Shown: positions 16,897 through 25,914 of the stretch, piece by piece
Numbering within the stretch: the stretch's first letter is position 1
How the letters are laid out: each line of letters begins with the position of its first letter
Assembly (NCBI GenBank): GCA_910584265.1
Contig: CAJTZE010000013.1
Span: forward strand, 1-64,000
Length of the DNA: 64,000 nucleotides
Reading direction: 5' to 3'
Origin: an uncultured Dorea sp.
GTDB taxonomy: Bacteria; Bacillota; Clostridia; Lachnospirales; Lachnospiraceae
Translations under genes and position numbers: made by a program
The notes under the pieces: generated by a model
Told to the model about the DNA's origin: nothing
Database searches by the model: none
Seen by the model: only the letters and a program-made list of their open reading frames with translations

Positions 16897-18522
16897 TTAC
16901 ATCATGCCCATTCCGCCTGGTGCCCCAGCCATTCCCGCCGGTGCATCCTCTTTGATGTTAGCAACAACGGATTCTGTAGTAAGCAGGGTAGATGCTACGC
17001 TTGTAGCATTCTGCAGCGCGCTTCTCGTAACCTTAGCCGGATCAAGGATACCTTCCTTCACCATATCTACATACTCTTCCTTGATAGCGTCAAAGCCGAT
17101 TCCTGCATCTTTTTCTTTTACCTTATTGATGATGACTGCGCCTTCCAATCCTGCATTGGCAGCAATGTGATACAGCGGAGACTCCAGCGCCTTCAGAATG
17201 ATGTTCGCGCCTGTCTTCTCGTCGCCCTCTAAGGTTTCGGCAATCTCAGCAACCTTCTTAGAAGCATGGATATAAGCAGAACCGCCGCCTGCGATAATTC
17301 CCTCTTCTACTGCCGCTCTTGTAGCAGCAAGCGCATCCTCCATACGGAGCTTTGCTTCCTTCATCTCTGTCTCGGTTGCAGCTCCGACACGGATTACTGC
17401 TACGCCGCCTGCAAGCTTTGCAAGTCTCTCCTGAAGCTTCTCTTTGTCAAACTCAGAAGTAGTCTCCTCAATCTGCTTTCTGATCTGAGCAATACGAGCA
17501 TCAATATCAGCCTTCTCGCCCATACCGTCAACGATCACGGTATTCTCCTTCTCAACCTTAACGGATTTTGCACGGCCGAGCTGCTCGATCGCAGCGTCTC
17601 TTAAGTCTAATCCAAGTTCCTCAGAGATTACTTCGCCGCCTGTCAGGATTGCGATATCCTTCAGCATATCCTTTCTTCTGTCGCCGTATCCCGGAGCCTT
17701 AACAGCAACTACATTAAAGGTTCCACGCAACTTATTCACGATCAGTGTGGTAAGCGCTTCTCCCTCGATATCCTCGGCAATGATCAGAAGCCTTGCACCG
17801 GACTGTACAATCTGCTCTAACAGCGGCAGGATATCCTGAATGTTTGTAATCTTCTTATCTGTGATCAGGATATACGGGTCATCCAAAACAGCAACCATCT
17901 TCTCCATATCATTTGCCATATATGCAGAAATATATCCACGGTCAAACTGCATACCCTCTACCAGATCCAGCTCTGTATGCATGGTCTTGGATTCCTCAAT
18001 CGTGATAACGCCGTCATTGGAAACCTTCTCCATAGCGTCGGCAACCATCTCGCCTACAAACTCGTCGCCGGAAGAAACTGCAGCAACTCTTGAAATCTGC
18101 TGTTTATCCTTTACCTTGCTTGACATTGCCTCGATTGCCTCTACCGCGGCATTCGTTGCCTTCTTCATGCCCTTGCGCAGGATGATCGGATTGGCTCCTG
18201 CTGCCAGATTCTTCATTCCTTCATTCACCATTGCCTGTGCAAGTACGGTAGCTGTTGTAGTTCCGTCTCCGGCAACATCGTTAGTCTTAGAAGCAACCTC
18301 GCGGATCAGCTGGGCGCCCATGTTCTCGAACGCATCCTCAAGCTCTATTTCCTTCGCAATGGTAACACCATCATTGGTAATCAGTGGTGTACCGAACGAC
18401 TTATCAAGGACTACGTTGCGTCCCTTAGGTCCAAGTGTTACCCTTACTGTATCCGCCAGCTGGTTCACGCCTGCTTCTAAGGCTGTTCTGGCGTCATCTC
18501 CAAATTTAATTTCCTTTGCCAT
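16897..18522 (-). CDS. groEL: Chaperonin GroEL (60 kDa)
   Basis: The large chaperonin subunit; tetradecamers fold client proteins using ATP. At 541 residues it is full length. Recognisable segments are VTLGPKGRNVVLDKSFG, the nucleotide-binding NDGVTIAKEIELED and DGTTTATVLAQA, and the C-terminal glycine/methionine-rich tail GMAGAPGGMGMM. It follows groES by 45 bases and shares its CIRCE-controlled promoter. Confidence 0.98.
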   Translation of the reverse strand: MAKEIKFGDDARTALEAGVNQLADTVRVTLGPKGRNVVLDKSFGTPLITNDGVTIAKEIELEDAFENMGAQLIREVASKTNDVAGDGTTTATVLAQAMVNEGMKNLAAGANPIILRKGMKKATNAAVEAIEAMSSKVKDKQQISRVAAVSSGDEFVGEMVADAMEKVSNDGVITIEESKTMHTELDLVEGMQFDRGYISAYMANDMEKMVAVLDDPYILITDKKITNIQDILPLLEQIVQSGARLLIIAEDIEGEALTTLIVNKLRGTFNVVAVKAPGYGDRRKDMLKDIAILTGGEVISEELGLDLRDAAIEQLGRAKSVKVEKENTVIVDGMGEKADIDARIAQIRKQIEETTSEFDKEKLQERLAKLAGGVAVIRVGAATETEMKEAKLRMEDALAATRAAVEEGIIAGGGSAYIHASKKVAEIAETLEGDEKTGANIILKALESPLYHIAANAGLEGAVIINKVKEKDAGIGFDAIKEEYVDMVKEGILDPAKVTRSALQNATSVASTLLTTESVVANIKEDAPAGMAGAPGGMGMM

Positions 18523-18567
18523 GACTAAATCTCCTCCTTATTCTACAATCTCTTGCCCTGTGGTTTC

Positions 18568-18852
18568 TTACTCTACAACTGCAAGAATATCACTCTGCTT
18601 TACAATAATATAGGTTTCATCATCCAATTCTACATCTGTTCCTGAATACTTAGAATAGATAACGGTCTGACCAGCCTTCACAAACATCTCAACTTCCTTG
18701 CCGTCCACCATTCCGCCAGGTCCAACAGCAATAATCTCTGCCTGCTGCGGCTTCTCCTTGGACTGTCCCGGTAATACAATACCTGACTTTGTAGTCTCTT
18801 CTGCAGCTAACTGTTTCAATACTACTCTGTCTCCTAATGGTACTAATTTCAT
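18568..18852 (-). CDS. groES: Co-chaperonin GroES (10 kDa)
   Basis: The lid of the GroEL chamber. It has 94 residues and the usual sequence: MKLVPLGDRVVLK at the start, the mobile loop TTKSGIVLPGQSKEKPQ, and IYSKYSGTDVELDDE. The start at 18852 follows AAGGAGGAATATACA. The gene lies just downstream of the CIRCE operator and is first in the groESL operon. Confidence 0.98.
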   Translation of the reverse strand: MKLVPLGDRVVLKQLAAEETTKSGIVLPGQSKEKPQQAEIIAVGPGGMVDGKEVEMFVKAGQTVIYSKYSGTDVELDDETYIIVKQSDILAVVE

Positions 18853-18889
18853 TGTATATTCCTCCTTCTCAATTATAATCTTAATTCTG

Positions 18890-18916
18890 TTAGCACTCAC
18901 AAAAAGAGAGTGCTAA
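18890..18916 (-). promoter_or_regulatory. CIRCE operator (HrcA binding site)
   Basis: A perfect TTAGCACTC-N9-GAGTGCTAA, the conserved binding site of the heat-shock repressor HrcA. It covers the likely transcription start and leader of groESL. HrcA itself is not encoded in this window. Confidence 0.97.
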
Positions 18917-18929
18917 ACGTTCTAGATAT

Positions 18930-18958
18930 AAAATAGCACTCTCTGTTTGTTTTGTCAA
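18930..18958 (-). promoter_or_regulatory. groESL promoter with an additional CIRCE-like half-site
   Basis: On the minus strand the -35 is TTGACA (18958-18953) and, 17 bases later, the -10 is TATTTT (18935-18930). Between them lies GAGTGCTA, matching half of a CIRCE, in addition to the complete element downstream. Whether the extra half-site binds HrcA is unknown. Confidence 0.7.
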
Positions 18959-18969
18959 CACACTTTATT

Positions 18970-19275
18970 TTAGTTTAGACTATTTTTATAAAATCCATTC
19001 TCAATCTGAAAGACCAGCATATTTCCCAGCTTATCAAGATAACGTTCCCTGATGATCCCTTTACATTCCGCAGATTTATCTCCATCCATGATCTTACACC
19101 CATAAACTGCGTCCAGAGAAATGATATCTACCTCTTCCCCTCTGAGTAATAATTCTATGCATTCTCTGTCTTCATCATACCCGATTACCTTGCAATAATG
19201 AATCCGGTCTTCAAATTCACCATCCTCCAGTATCATCTGTTCCATCCACAGCTCTACCGGACAGCCCTCATACAT
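18970..19275 (-). CDS. Hypothetical protein of 101 residues
   Basis: I do not recognise a named family. The start at 19275 is chosen because AAAGGGG lies 7 bases upstream; a frame extension to 19353 has no ribosome site. The product is acidic, soluble and predicted to be mostly beta: MYEGCPVELWMEQMILEDG, KVIGYDEDRECIELLL and DIISLDAVYGCKI resemble short repeated strands of a PilZ-like or Tudor-like barrel. It lies downstream of codY and ends just before the groESL promoter, and is probably co-transcribed with codY. Confidence 0.6.
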   Translation of the reverse strand: MYEGCPVELWMEQMILEDGEFEDRIHYCKVIGYDEDRECIELLLRGEEVDIISLDAVYGCKIMDGDKSAECKGIIRERYLDKLGNMLVFQIENGFYKNSLN

Positions 19276-19409
19276 AAAAGCACCCCTTTCCGCGAAAATA
19301 CTGCCGTCATGTACGGCCTGCGGCCCTTTATAAGGCAGGAGCCAGCTGTACATAATAGAAATTTTGAGGTATCAGTCCCCCGATACCTCATCCTCTGGTA
19401 AAACTCATA

Positions 19410-20192
19410 TTACGTATCCCGTTCTGCCCTTATTTTCTCAAGCTCTTCAAATACATGGTCATTCACAACCTTAATGTAAGTTCCCTTCATACCGGAGGAA
19501 CGGGATTCAATCACTCCCGCACTCTCAAACTTGCGCAGCGCATTCACGATCACGGAGCGGGTAATACCGACTCTGTCCGCAATCTTGCTTGCCACAAGAA
19601 TACCCTCCAGTCCATTCAGCTCGTCAAAGATATGTAAGATTGCCTCAAGCTCGGAAAAAGACAAGGTGCTGACTGCCGACTGGACAATATGCCTTTTCCT
19701 GTCTTCCTCAGCGTTCTCCTCATTTACCGACCGGAGCATCTCCAATCCTACAACAGTCGTGCCGTACTCGCTTAAGATGATGTCGTCAATCTCATATTCC
19801 GAATCCTGCTTGTAAATAAACAGCGTACCAAGCCTTCCTCCTGCAATCTCAATGGGTGTAACAATTGCCTGATACTCCTTTGATACGGTTCCTGAAAACC
19901 CCAGAGTCTCCAGATTCACATTCTCTTTTGTAGAAAGAATGCCTAAGAGCCTCTCATTTAACAGCTCGTCAATAAACATGCCGACCTCGCCGTTCAAAAG
20001 CTCTGTGATCACTCCTACGCCTTCGCAGCGGCTTACTCCAAGAACCTTTCCCTTCTTACTGATAACTAGTGCGTTAGAATCCAAAATGTCCGTCAGCACA
20101 CTACAGATATCATTGAACACAACCTTACTCGAGCCATTGTTATGCAATAATTTATTGATTTTTCTTGTTTTATCCAACAATTGTACGCTCAT
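19410..20192 (-). CDS. codY: GTP- and branched-chain-amino-acid-sensing regulator CodY
   Basis: A global repressor of Firmicutes that binds DNA when GTP and isoleucine/valine are plentiful. It has 261 residues, the usual length. The N-terminal GAF domain begins MSVQLLDKTRKINKLLHN. The C-terminal winged helix-turn-helix carries ASKIADRVGITRSVIVNAL and ESRSSGMKGTYIKV. The start at 20192 is supported by the family's conserved beginning. It lies downstream of topA, as in many Clostridia. Confidence 0.97.
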   Translation of the reverse strand: MSVQLLDKTRKINKLLHNNGSSKVVFNDICSVLTDILDSNALVISKKGKVLGVSRCEGVGVITELLNGEVGMFIDELLNERLLGILSTKENVNLETLGFSGTVSKEYQAIVTPIEIAGGRLGTLFIYKQDSEYEIDDIILSEYGTTVVGLEMLRSVNEENAEEDRKRHIVQSAVSTLSFSELEAILHIFDELNGLEGILVASKIADRVGITRSVIVNALRKFESAGVIESRSSGMKGTYIKVVNDHVFEELEKIRAERDT

Positions 20193-20283
20193 TCTTTTCT
20201 CACCGTCCTTTGTGGGATATATTATCACACAATTTCGACAATATCAACCATTAATGTTGCAAATTATAAAACTTTCTGTCTTT

Positions 20284-22347
20284 TTATTTCGTTTCCACAT
20301 AACCGCACTGCTCATCGCCGCATACCAGCTTATTTCCTTTTTCCAGCATAAAACCGCCGCACTTCGGACATTTCTTCTCCGAAGGCTTCTGCCATGACAT
20401 AAAATCACATTCAGGACTGTTTTCACAGCCATAATACCTTCTCCCTTTTTTGGTCTTCCGGAATACAATTTCTTTTCCGCACTTCGGACAGGCTACGCCC
20501 GCCTTCTCCAGATATGGCTTGGTATTCTTGCACTCTGGAAATCCCGGGCAGGCAAGGAACTTACCGTGGGGCCCGTACTTCACAACCATATTACGGCCGC
20601 ATTCCTCACACAAAACATCCGTAACCTCATCTTCAATCTTCACCCGTTCCAGCTCCTGCTCGGCTGTCTTTACCGCCTCATCCAAATCCGGGTAAAAATT
20701 CTCAATAACCGATTTCCACTCTACCTTTCCTTCTGCAATATAGTCCAGCAGGCCTTCCATATTCGCTGTAAAGTTCACATCCACAATTGCCGGAAAAGAC
20801 TCCTTCATAATATGATTTACCACTTCACCGATTTCCGTCATGTAAAGATTCCTGTTCTCCTTTGCCACATAACGTCTGGCAATAATCGTAGAAATCGTCG
20901 GTGCATAGGTGCTGGGACGGCCGATTCCCAGTTCTTCTAATTTTTTCACCAATGACGCCTCCGTATAGTGTGCCGGAGGCTGTGTAAAATGCTGCTTCTG
21001 TTCAAAATGGCCGCCAGAAAGCCTGGAACCCTTTTCCAGCGACTTCAAAAGTACATTATTTTCCGGCTTCTCCTCCCCGGACTCTGTATATACGGTACGG
21101 AACCCCTCAAACACTACTTTAGAGGCCGCCACCGTAAACCGGTATTTGCCGGCCCCGATTTTGACTGAGGTAGTCTCATACTTTGCCGGCTTCATCCTGC
21201 TGGCTGTAAAACGTTTCCAGATCAGCTGATACAGCCGGAACTGGTCTCTGGTAAGCGATTCCTTCATCATCGCTGGTGTCCTGTTTATATCCGTAGGACG
21301 GATCGCCTCATGGGCATCCTGGATCTTCTTATCTTCTTTCTTCACACCGTTCCCGGAAGAGACAAATTCTGCCCCGTAATTCTCTGCAATATATGCTTTG
21401 GCCTGTGCATCCGCCTCCTCTGAGATTCTGGTAGAATCCGTACGCAGATAACTGATCAGACCCACTGTTCCATTCCCTTTTATCGTAATTCCTTCATAGA
21501 GCTGCTGTGCAATCCGCATGGTTTTCTGGGTAGCAAAATTCAGCACATTGGAAGCCTCCTGCTGCAGGGTACTGGTCGTAAACGGCACCGGCGCCTTTTT
21601 ATACCGTTCCCCCTTCTTAATGTCCTCCACCACATACTCTGCCGCTTGAAGCTCTGTTATCACCTGCTCAACCTCAGCCGCTGACCGGAGCGTCAGCTTC
21701 TCCTCCGCCGTTCCGTAGAACTTCGCCGCCAAAGGCTTTTTCTCGCCGGCAACCTCCAGATATGCATCCAGACTCCAATATTCCTCCGGAATAAATGCAT
21801 TAATTTCTTCTTCCCGGTCTGCAATGATCCGCAGTGCTACAGACTGAACCCGTCCTGCACTCAAGCCTCGTTTCACCTTTACCCAGAGAAGCGGGCTGAT
21901 CCGGTAGCCCACCACTCTGTCAAGAGCCCTGCGGGCCTGCTGTGCATCCACTAGATTCATATCAATCTCACGGGCATTCTTAATAGATGCCTTTACTGCA
22001 TTCTTCGTAATCTCATTAAATGTAATGCGGTAAGTTTTCTTATCCTCCAGCTTCAAGGCCTTCCCCAGATGCCATGAAATAGCCTCCCCCTCACGGTCCG
22101 GGTCAGTTGCCAGATAAATCTTGTCTGCCTTCTTTACCTCCTTGCGAAGCTCCGCCAGAATCTCCCCCTTTCCCCGAATGGTAATATACTTCGGTTCATA
22201 ATCATGCTCTACATCGATTCCGAGCTGGCTCTTCGGCAGGTCTCTTACATGACCATTTGAAGCCATAACCGTATAGCTGCTTCCTAAAAATTTCTTTATC
22301 GTCTTTACTTTAGTAGGTGACTCTACGATTACCAGATAATGCGCCAT
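20284..22347 (-). CDS. topA: DNA topoisomerase I
   Basis: A type IA topoisomerase that relaxes negative supercoils. Its 687 residues begin MAHYLVIVESPTKVKTI (Toprim domain; acidic residues in ATDPDREGEAISWHL). The catalytic tyrosine is in LISYLRTDSTRIS. Three C-terminal zinc fingers are visible: CEECG...CPGFPEC, CPKCG...CENSPEC and CPKCG...CGDEQC. The start at 22347 is 7 bases after GGAG; an ATG 6 bases earlier is too close to the site. It follows dprA. Confidence 0.96.
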   Translation of the reverse strand: MAHYLVIVESPTKVKTIKKFLGSSYTVMASNGHVRDLPKSQLGIDVEHDYEPKYITIRGKGEILAELRKEVKKADKIYLATDPDREGEAISWHLGKALKLEDKKTYRITFNEITKNAVKASIKNAREIDMNLVDAQQARRALDRVVGYRISPLLWVKVKRGLSAGRVQSVALRIIADREEEINAFIPEEYWSLDAYLEVAGEKKPLAAKFYGTAEEKLTLRSAAEVEQVITELQAAEYVVEDIKKGERYKKAPVPFTTSTLQQEASNVLNFATQKTMRIAQQLYEGITIKGNGTVGLISYLRTDSTRISEEADAQAKAYIAENYGAEFVSSGNGVKKEDKKIQDAHEAIRPTDINRTPAMMKESLTRDQFRLYQLIWKRFTASRMKPAKYETTSVKIGAGKYRFTVAASKVVFEGFRTVYTESGEEKPENNVLLKSLEKGSRLSGGHFEQKQHFTQPPAHYTEASLVKKLEELGIGRPSTYAPTISTIIARRYVAKENRNLYMTEIGEVVNHIMKESFPAIVDVNFTANMEGLLDYIAEGKVEWKSVIENFYPDLDEAVKTAEQELERVKIEDEVTDVLCEECGRNMVVKYGPHGKFLACPGFPECKNTKPYLEKAGVACPKCGKEIVFRKTKKGRRYYGCENSPECDFMSWQKPSEKKCPKCGGFMLEKGNKLVCGDEQCGYVETK

Positions 22348-22399
22348 CTTCATACTCCTTTTAATTTTGCAGAGCATCAGACAGAATCAGGACGCTTTC

Positions 22400-23512
22400 T
22401 CATGCTCTCACAAAATAATTTTTTGATAATTCTTTCATAAATCCTTTCATTTCCAAAGACACCAGAATCCGCATAAGCTCTGCCGCCGGAAGCCCCGTTT
22501 CAGAAAGCAGCGTATTCAGGCTTTTTGGAAACAAACCAATGGAATCATACACCAATTTTTCTGTTCTTTCAAGCTTTTTCGCATTTTTCCTATGATTCCT
22601 ATGATTCTGAATATTTTCACCGCTGGAAAATGCGTACTCTAGTCCCATTTCTTCCACCAGTGCTTCCGGAGATACCAAGATACCCGCTCCCTGTCTGATC
22701 AGCTCATGACAGCCCCTGCTCAAACTGCTGGTAACCGGTCCCGGAAGAGCATAAATATCCTTTCCCTGTTCCAGCGCCATGTCTGCCGTGATCAGAGAGC
22801 CGCTTCTCTCTCCGGCCTCGATAACCAGCACCACATCCGACAGGCCGCTGATAATGCGGTTTCTCGCTGGAAAATACTCCCGCAGGGGCGGAGTCCCCAC
22901 CGGCTGTTCTGACAGAATGCCGCCGTGAAGCGGAAGATCCATATACAATCCTCTGTTCTCCTTCGGATAGCATACATCAATTCCGCTGCCAAGCACGCCG
23001 AATGAACTGCCTCCGGCCTGGATCGCCGCTCTCTGCGCCGCCCCGTCAATGCCGTTTGCCATACCGCTGATAATCTGTACACCAGCAGACGCAAGCGCTT
23101 CCGCAAAGGCGATAGCCATCTTCTCACCATAGGGAGTACATTTCCTGGCGCCCACCACCGCTGCCGCCGGCCTGTCTTCTTCCGGAAGCTCTCCCTTAAA
23201 ATAAAGCGCATAGGGCATTCCGGTATAGTCCCGAAGGCGTTTGGGGTATTCCTCCATAAAGTAAGGAATAAAGCGGATTCCTTTATCCATAGCATCCTCA
23301 AACTGCCTGTTCACATCCTGATTTCTCGCAGCCTGACGGATAATCTGGATATCCTTCTCTGTTAATCCTTTGATCTTGTAAAAATGCTTTTCTTCTATAT
23401 TATATAGCTTTTTATATATTTCTTTCCCGCTTCCGTAAGTTTCTCTCAAAAGTTTTTTCTTTTTATCAGAAATCGGGCGGATTCCCGCAAACCACCATTC
23501 ATATCTTAACAT
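22400..23512 (-). CDS. dprA: DNA-processing protein DprA
   Basis: It loads RecA onto incoming single-stranded DNA during transformation. Its 370 residues show an N-terminal SAM-like region, the Rossmann core with GARKCTPYGEKMA, SGMANGIDGAAQRAAI and GVLGSGIDVCYPKENR, then GERSGSLITADMALEQG, and a C-terminal winged-helix DML1-like domain (LNTLLSETGLPAAELMRIL). It overlaps the end of comM by 14 bases, so translation is coupled. The comM-dprA-topA-codY order is common in Firmicutes. Confidence 0.95.
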   Translation of the reverse strand: MLRYEWWFAGIRPISDKKKKLLRETYGSGKEIYKKLYNIEEKHFYKIKGLTEKDIQIIRQAARNQDVNRQFEDAMDKGIRFIPYFMEEYPKRLRDYTGMPYALYFKGELPEEDRPAAAVVGARKCTPYGEKMAIAFAEALASAGVQIISGMANGIDGAAQRAAIQAGGSSFGVLGSGIDVCYPKENRGLYMDLPLHGGILSEQPVGTPPLREYFPARNRIISGLSDVVLVIEAGERSGSLITADMALEQGKDIYALPGPVTSSLSRGCHELIRQGAGILVSPEALVEEMGLEYAFSSGENIQNHRNHRKNAKKLERTEKLVYDSIGLFPKSLNTLLSETGLPAAELMRILVSLEMKGFMKELSKNYFVRA

Positions 23513-25019
23513 TTCTATATATCAGCGCCTCCTGTAAATGTTCCATGCGGATCTGTTCCTCTCCCTCCAGATCTGCAATTGTCCTTGCCGTTTTCAACAC
23601 CTTATGATATGTCCTTGCAGTCAGATTCAGACGCTCAAACGCCTGTCTCATCATCCGCTCCTCCTGCCTGCCAAGCTCACAGTATTTTTCAACCTGTGTC
23701 CCCCCAAGCTCTGAATTGAACAAGACGTTCTTCCCTTTATATCTCTCAATCTGACGCTCTCTTGCCTGCTCTATCCTCTTACGGATCGTCTCTGACCTCT
23801 CTTCCCGGCCGCTGCCGCTCAAATCTTCATACCGGACACTCGAAACCTCCACACAGATATCCATCCTCCCTAAAAAAGGCTGGCTGATCTTCCCCTGATA
23901 CTGCTGAATCTGAAAGGGTGTGCACCGGCATCTGTTATAATCTGGAAAATAACCGCAGGGGCAGGGATTCATCGCCGCAACCAGCATCACATCCGCCGGA
24001 TATTCATAGGTTCCCCTGTTTCTTGTAATCCGCACGGTTCTCTCCTCCAGAGGCTGCCTCAGAACCTCGGTCACGGCTCTCTGAAATTCCGCCAGCTCAT
24101 CCAGAAACAAGACCCCGCCGCTGGCAAGGGAAATCTCCCCGGGCTTCGGCCACAGGCCTCCGCCAAGCAGCGCTGTCTTTGTAACCGTCTGATGAACCTC
24201 ACGGAACGGCCTTCTGGTAATCAACGGATGATCCTGGCTCAGCATTCCGGCAACACTGTATACTTTTGTAATCTGAAAGCTCTCTTCTCTCGTCATAGAA
24301 GGAAGAATGGAAGGGATTCTTCTGGCAATCATGGACTTTCCACAGCCCGGAGGTCCTACCATCAGCAAATTATGATGCCCTGCCACAGCCACCTCAGCCG
24401 CGCGCTTTACCGCCTGCTGGCCCTTGATATCGGCAAAGTCCTCCTGCCGTCCTTCTTGGAGAGCCGCATCCTCCCTCTTCCATTTCTGCACACTGCCGAT
24501 ACTTCCATCTTCCCTCAGCTTCCTGCAGAGCATTTCCAGATTCTCCGCCCCCAATACCGGAAGGCCTTCCACCAATCTGGCTTCCGCCTCATTGGCCGCC
24601 GGCACGATCAGGCAGGCCGCCCCTTCCTTTTTCGCCGCATCGGCAATAGGAAGAATACCATGGATTCCGCGTATGCTTCCGTCCAGCCCAAGCTCTCCCG
24701 CCGCCAGAACTCCTCTCAGCCTTCCTCCATCCAGCTCTCCCATGGCTGTCAGGATAGACAGCGCAACCGGAAGATCGTAGGAGGCTCCACGTTTGCGTAC
24801 ATTTCCCGGAGACAGATTAATTACAATTTTTTTCGCCGGCATGAGAAACCCAGAATTATGTATCGCCGTCCGCACACGCTCCCCGGCTTCCCTGACCTCT
24901 GCCGAAAGATATCCTACCATATGAAATACCGGAAGCCCGTTATTCACATCTGCTTCCACCTGTACCGGAATCACCTCCATCCCTTGCAGGGCCGCTGACA
25001 TGATCCTGCTAAAACTCAT
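23499..25019 (-). CDS. comM: Mg-chelatase-like AAA ATPase ComM/YifB
   Basis: A hexameric helicase that helps branch migration in natural transformation. Its 506 residues have an N-terminal Lon-protease-like domain (VEADVNNGLPVFHMVGYLSAEVREAGERV), Walker A GPPGCGKSM, Walker B GVLFLDELAEF, and the zinc/sensor part NPCPCGYFPDYNRCRC. The start at 25019 follows AAAGGAGTGATGCA. It is first in the comM-dprA-topA string and diverges from sigK. Confidence 0.95.
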   Translation of the reverse strand: MSFSRIMSAALQGMEVIPVQVEADVNNGLPVFHMVGYLSAEVREAGERVRTAIHNSGFLMPAKKIVINLSPGNVRKRGASYDLPVALSILTAMGELDGGRLRGVLAAGELGLDGSIRGIHGILPIADAAKKEGAACLIVPAANEAEARLVEGLPVLGAENLEMLCRKLREDGSIGSVQKWKREDAALQEGRQEDFADIKGQQAVKRAAEVAVAGHHNLLMVGPPGCGKSMIARRIPSILPSMTREESFQITKVYSVAGMLSQDHPLITRRPFREVHQTVTKTALLGGGLWPKPGEISLASGGVLFLDELAEFQRAVTEVLRQPLEERTVRITRNRGTYEYPADVMLVAAMNPCPCGYFPDYNRCRCTPFQIQQYQGKISQPFLGRMDICVEVSSVRYEDLSGSGREERSETIRKRIEQARERQIERYKGKNVLFNSELGGTQVEKYCELGRQEERMMRQAFERLNLTARTYHKVLKTARTIADLEGEEQIRMEHLQEALIYRNVKI

Positions 25020-25262
25020 TGCATCACTCCTTTTTTGTTCTTTTTTCTTCACTCACTGTATCTTCTAAGGAATCACAGGCTGAACCGCCCGAATATAGAA
25101 ATATATGATAATTCCCGATATGGCAGCTTCTCTATACGTTATGACTACCATACTCTATAATGTATCACACTTACGTTAACTCGTCAATATATTTTTATGG
25201 AAAAGCACAAATCAGACACTTTTTTCATAAACTGTAATTAAATACGCTCAGAGGTGCTTCCC

Positions 25263-25880
25263 TTGAAATCCTTTCCTTCACCACTTACTGCCGCCGAAGA
25301 ACAACATTATCTGCAAAAATATACGGAAGGAGATCTAGAAGCAAAGCACATCCTAATCGAGCACAACCTCCGGCTGGTAGCCCATATTGTTAAAAAATAT
25401 CAGTCTATGGATGAGGATGCAGAAGACCTTCTTTCCATCGGCACCATCGGATTGATCAAATCCGTGGTTACCTTCAATCCGGATAAATGCGTACGCCTCG
25501 GAACATACGCCGCCCGGTGTATCGAAAATGAGATTCTTATGCATTTACGCGCAAAAAAGAAAACTTCCCGTGACATTTCCCTCTACGAGCCTATCGGCAC
25601 TGACAGAGAGGGAAATGAAATCCAGATTTTTGACATTATTGAAACGGATATGGATGATGCCCACCAGAAGGTTACCCTAAAGGACGATATACGGCTTCTG
25701 TATTCTAAGCTGGAATCCATCCTATCCCCCAGGGAACGGGTAGTATTAAAAATGCGCTACGGCCTGTATAATGAGGAAGAGTATACCCAGCGCGAAATTG
25801 CCGAGCAGTTAGGAATTTCCAGATCCTATGTATCCCGGATTGAAAAAAGCGCAATTGAAAAGCTGCGGCCCTATTTCTAG
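25263..25880 (+). CDS. sigK: Sporulation sigma factor SigK, without pro-sequence
   Basis: The late mother-cell sigma factor of sporulation. Its 205 residues include EEQHYLQKYTEGD, the diagnostic EHNLRLVAHIVKKY (region 2.1), DLLSIGTIGLIKSV, YAARCIENEILMHLR (2.3-2.4) and the region 4 helix-turn-helix TQREIAEQLGISRSYVSRIEK. I choose the TTG at 25263 because AGAGGTG lies 6 bases upstream; the GTG at 25254 lies within that site. The hydrophobic pro-peptide of Bacillus pro-SigK is absent, as is also known in C. difficile. No skin-like interruption is seen. Confidence 0.92.
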   Translation: MKSFPSPLTAAEEQHYLQKYTEGDLEAKHILIEHNLRLVAHIVKKYQSMDEDAEDLLSIGTIGLIKSVVTFNPDKCVRLGTYAARCIENEILMHLRAKKKTSRDISLYEPIGTDREGNEIQIFDIIETDMDDAHQKVTLKDDIRLLYSKLESILSPRERVVLKMRYGLYNEEEYTQREIAEQLGISRSYVSRIEKSAIEKLRPYF

Positions 25881-25896
25881 GACTGCAGCCTTTTGA
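25862..25896 (+). terminator. Probable terminator overlapping the sigK stop codon
   Basis: GCTGC (25862-25866) pairs with GCAGC (25885-25889), and CCTA pairs with TAGG nearer the loop, with small mismatches between. The stem is followed by CTTTTGATT. It overlaps the last sigK codons and separates sigK from the convergent trhP. Confidence 0.5.
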
Positions 25897-25914
25897 TTCC
25901 AGCTTCTATTTTTC

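Noticed and set aside
25141..25250. CATA-containing motifs upstream of sigK as possible SigE/SigK promoters
   Set aside because: The -35 partners do not match the consensus at correct spacing.
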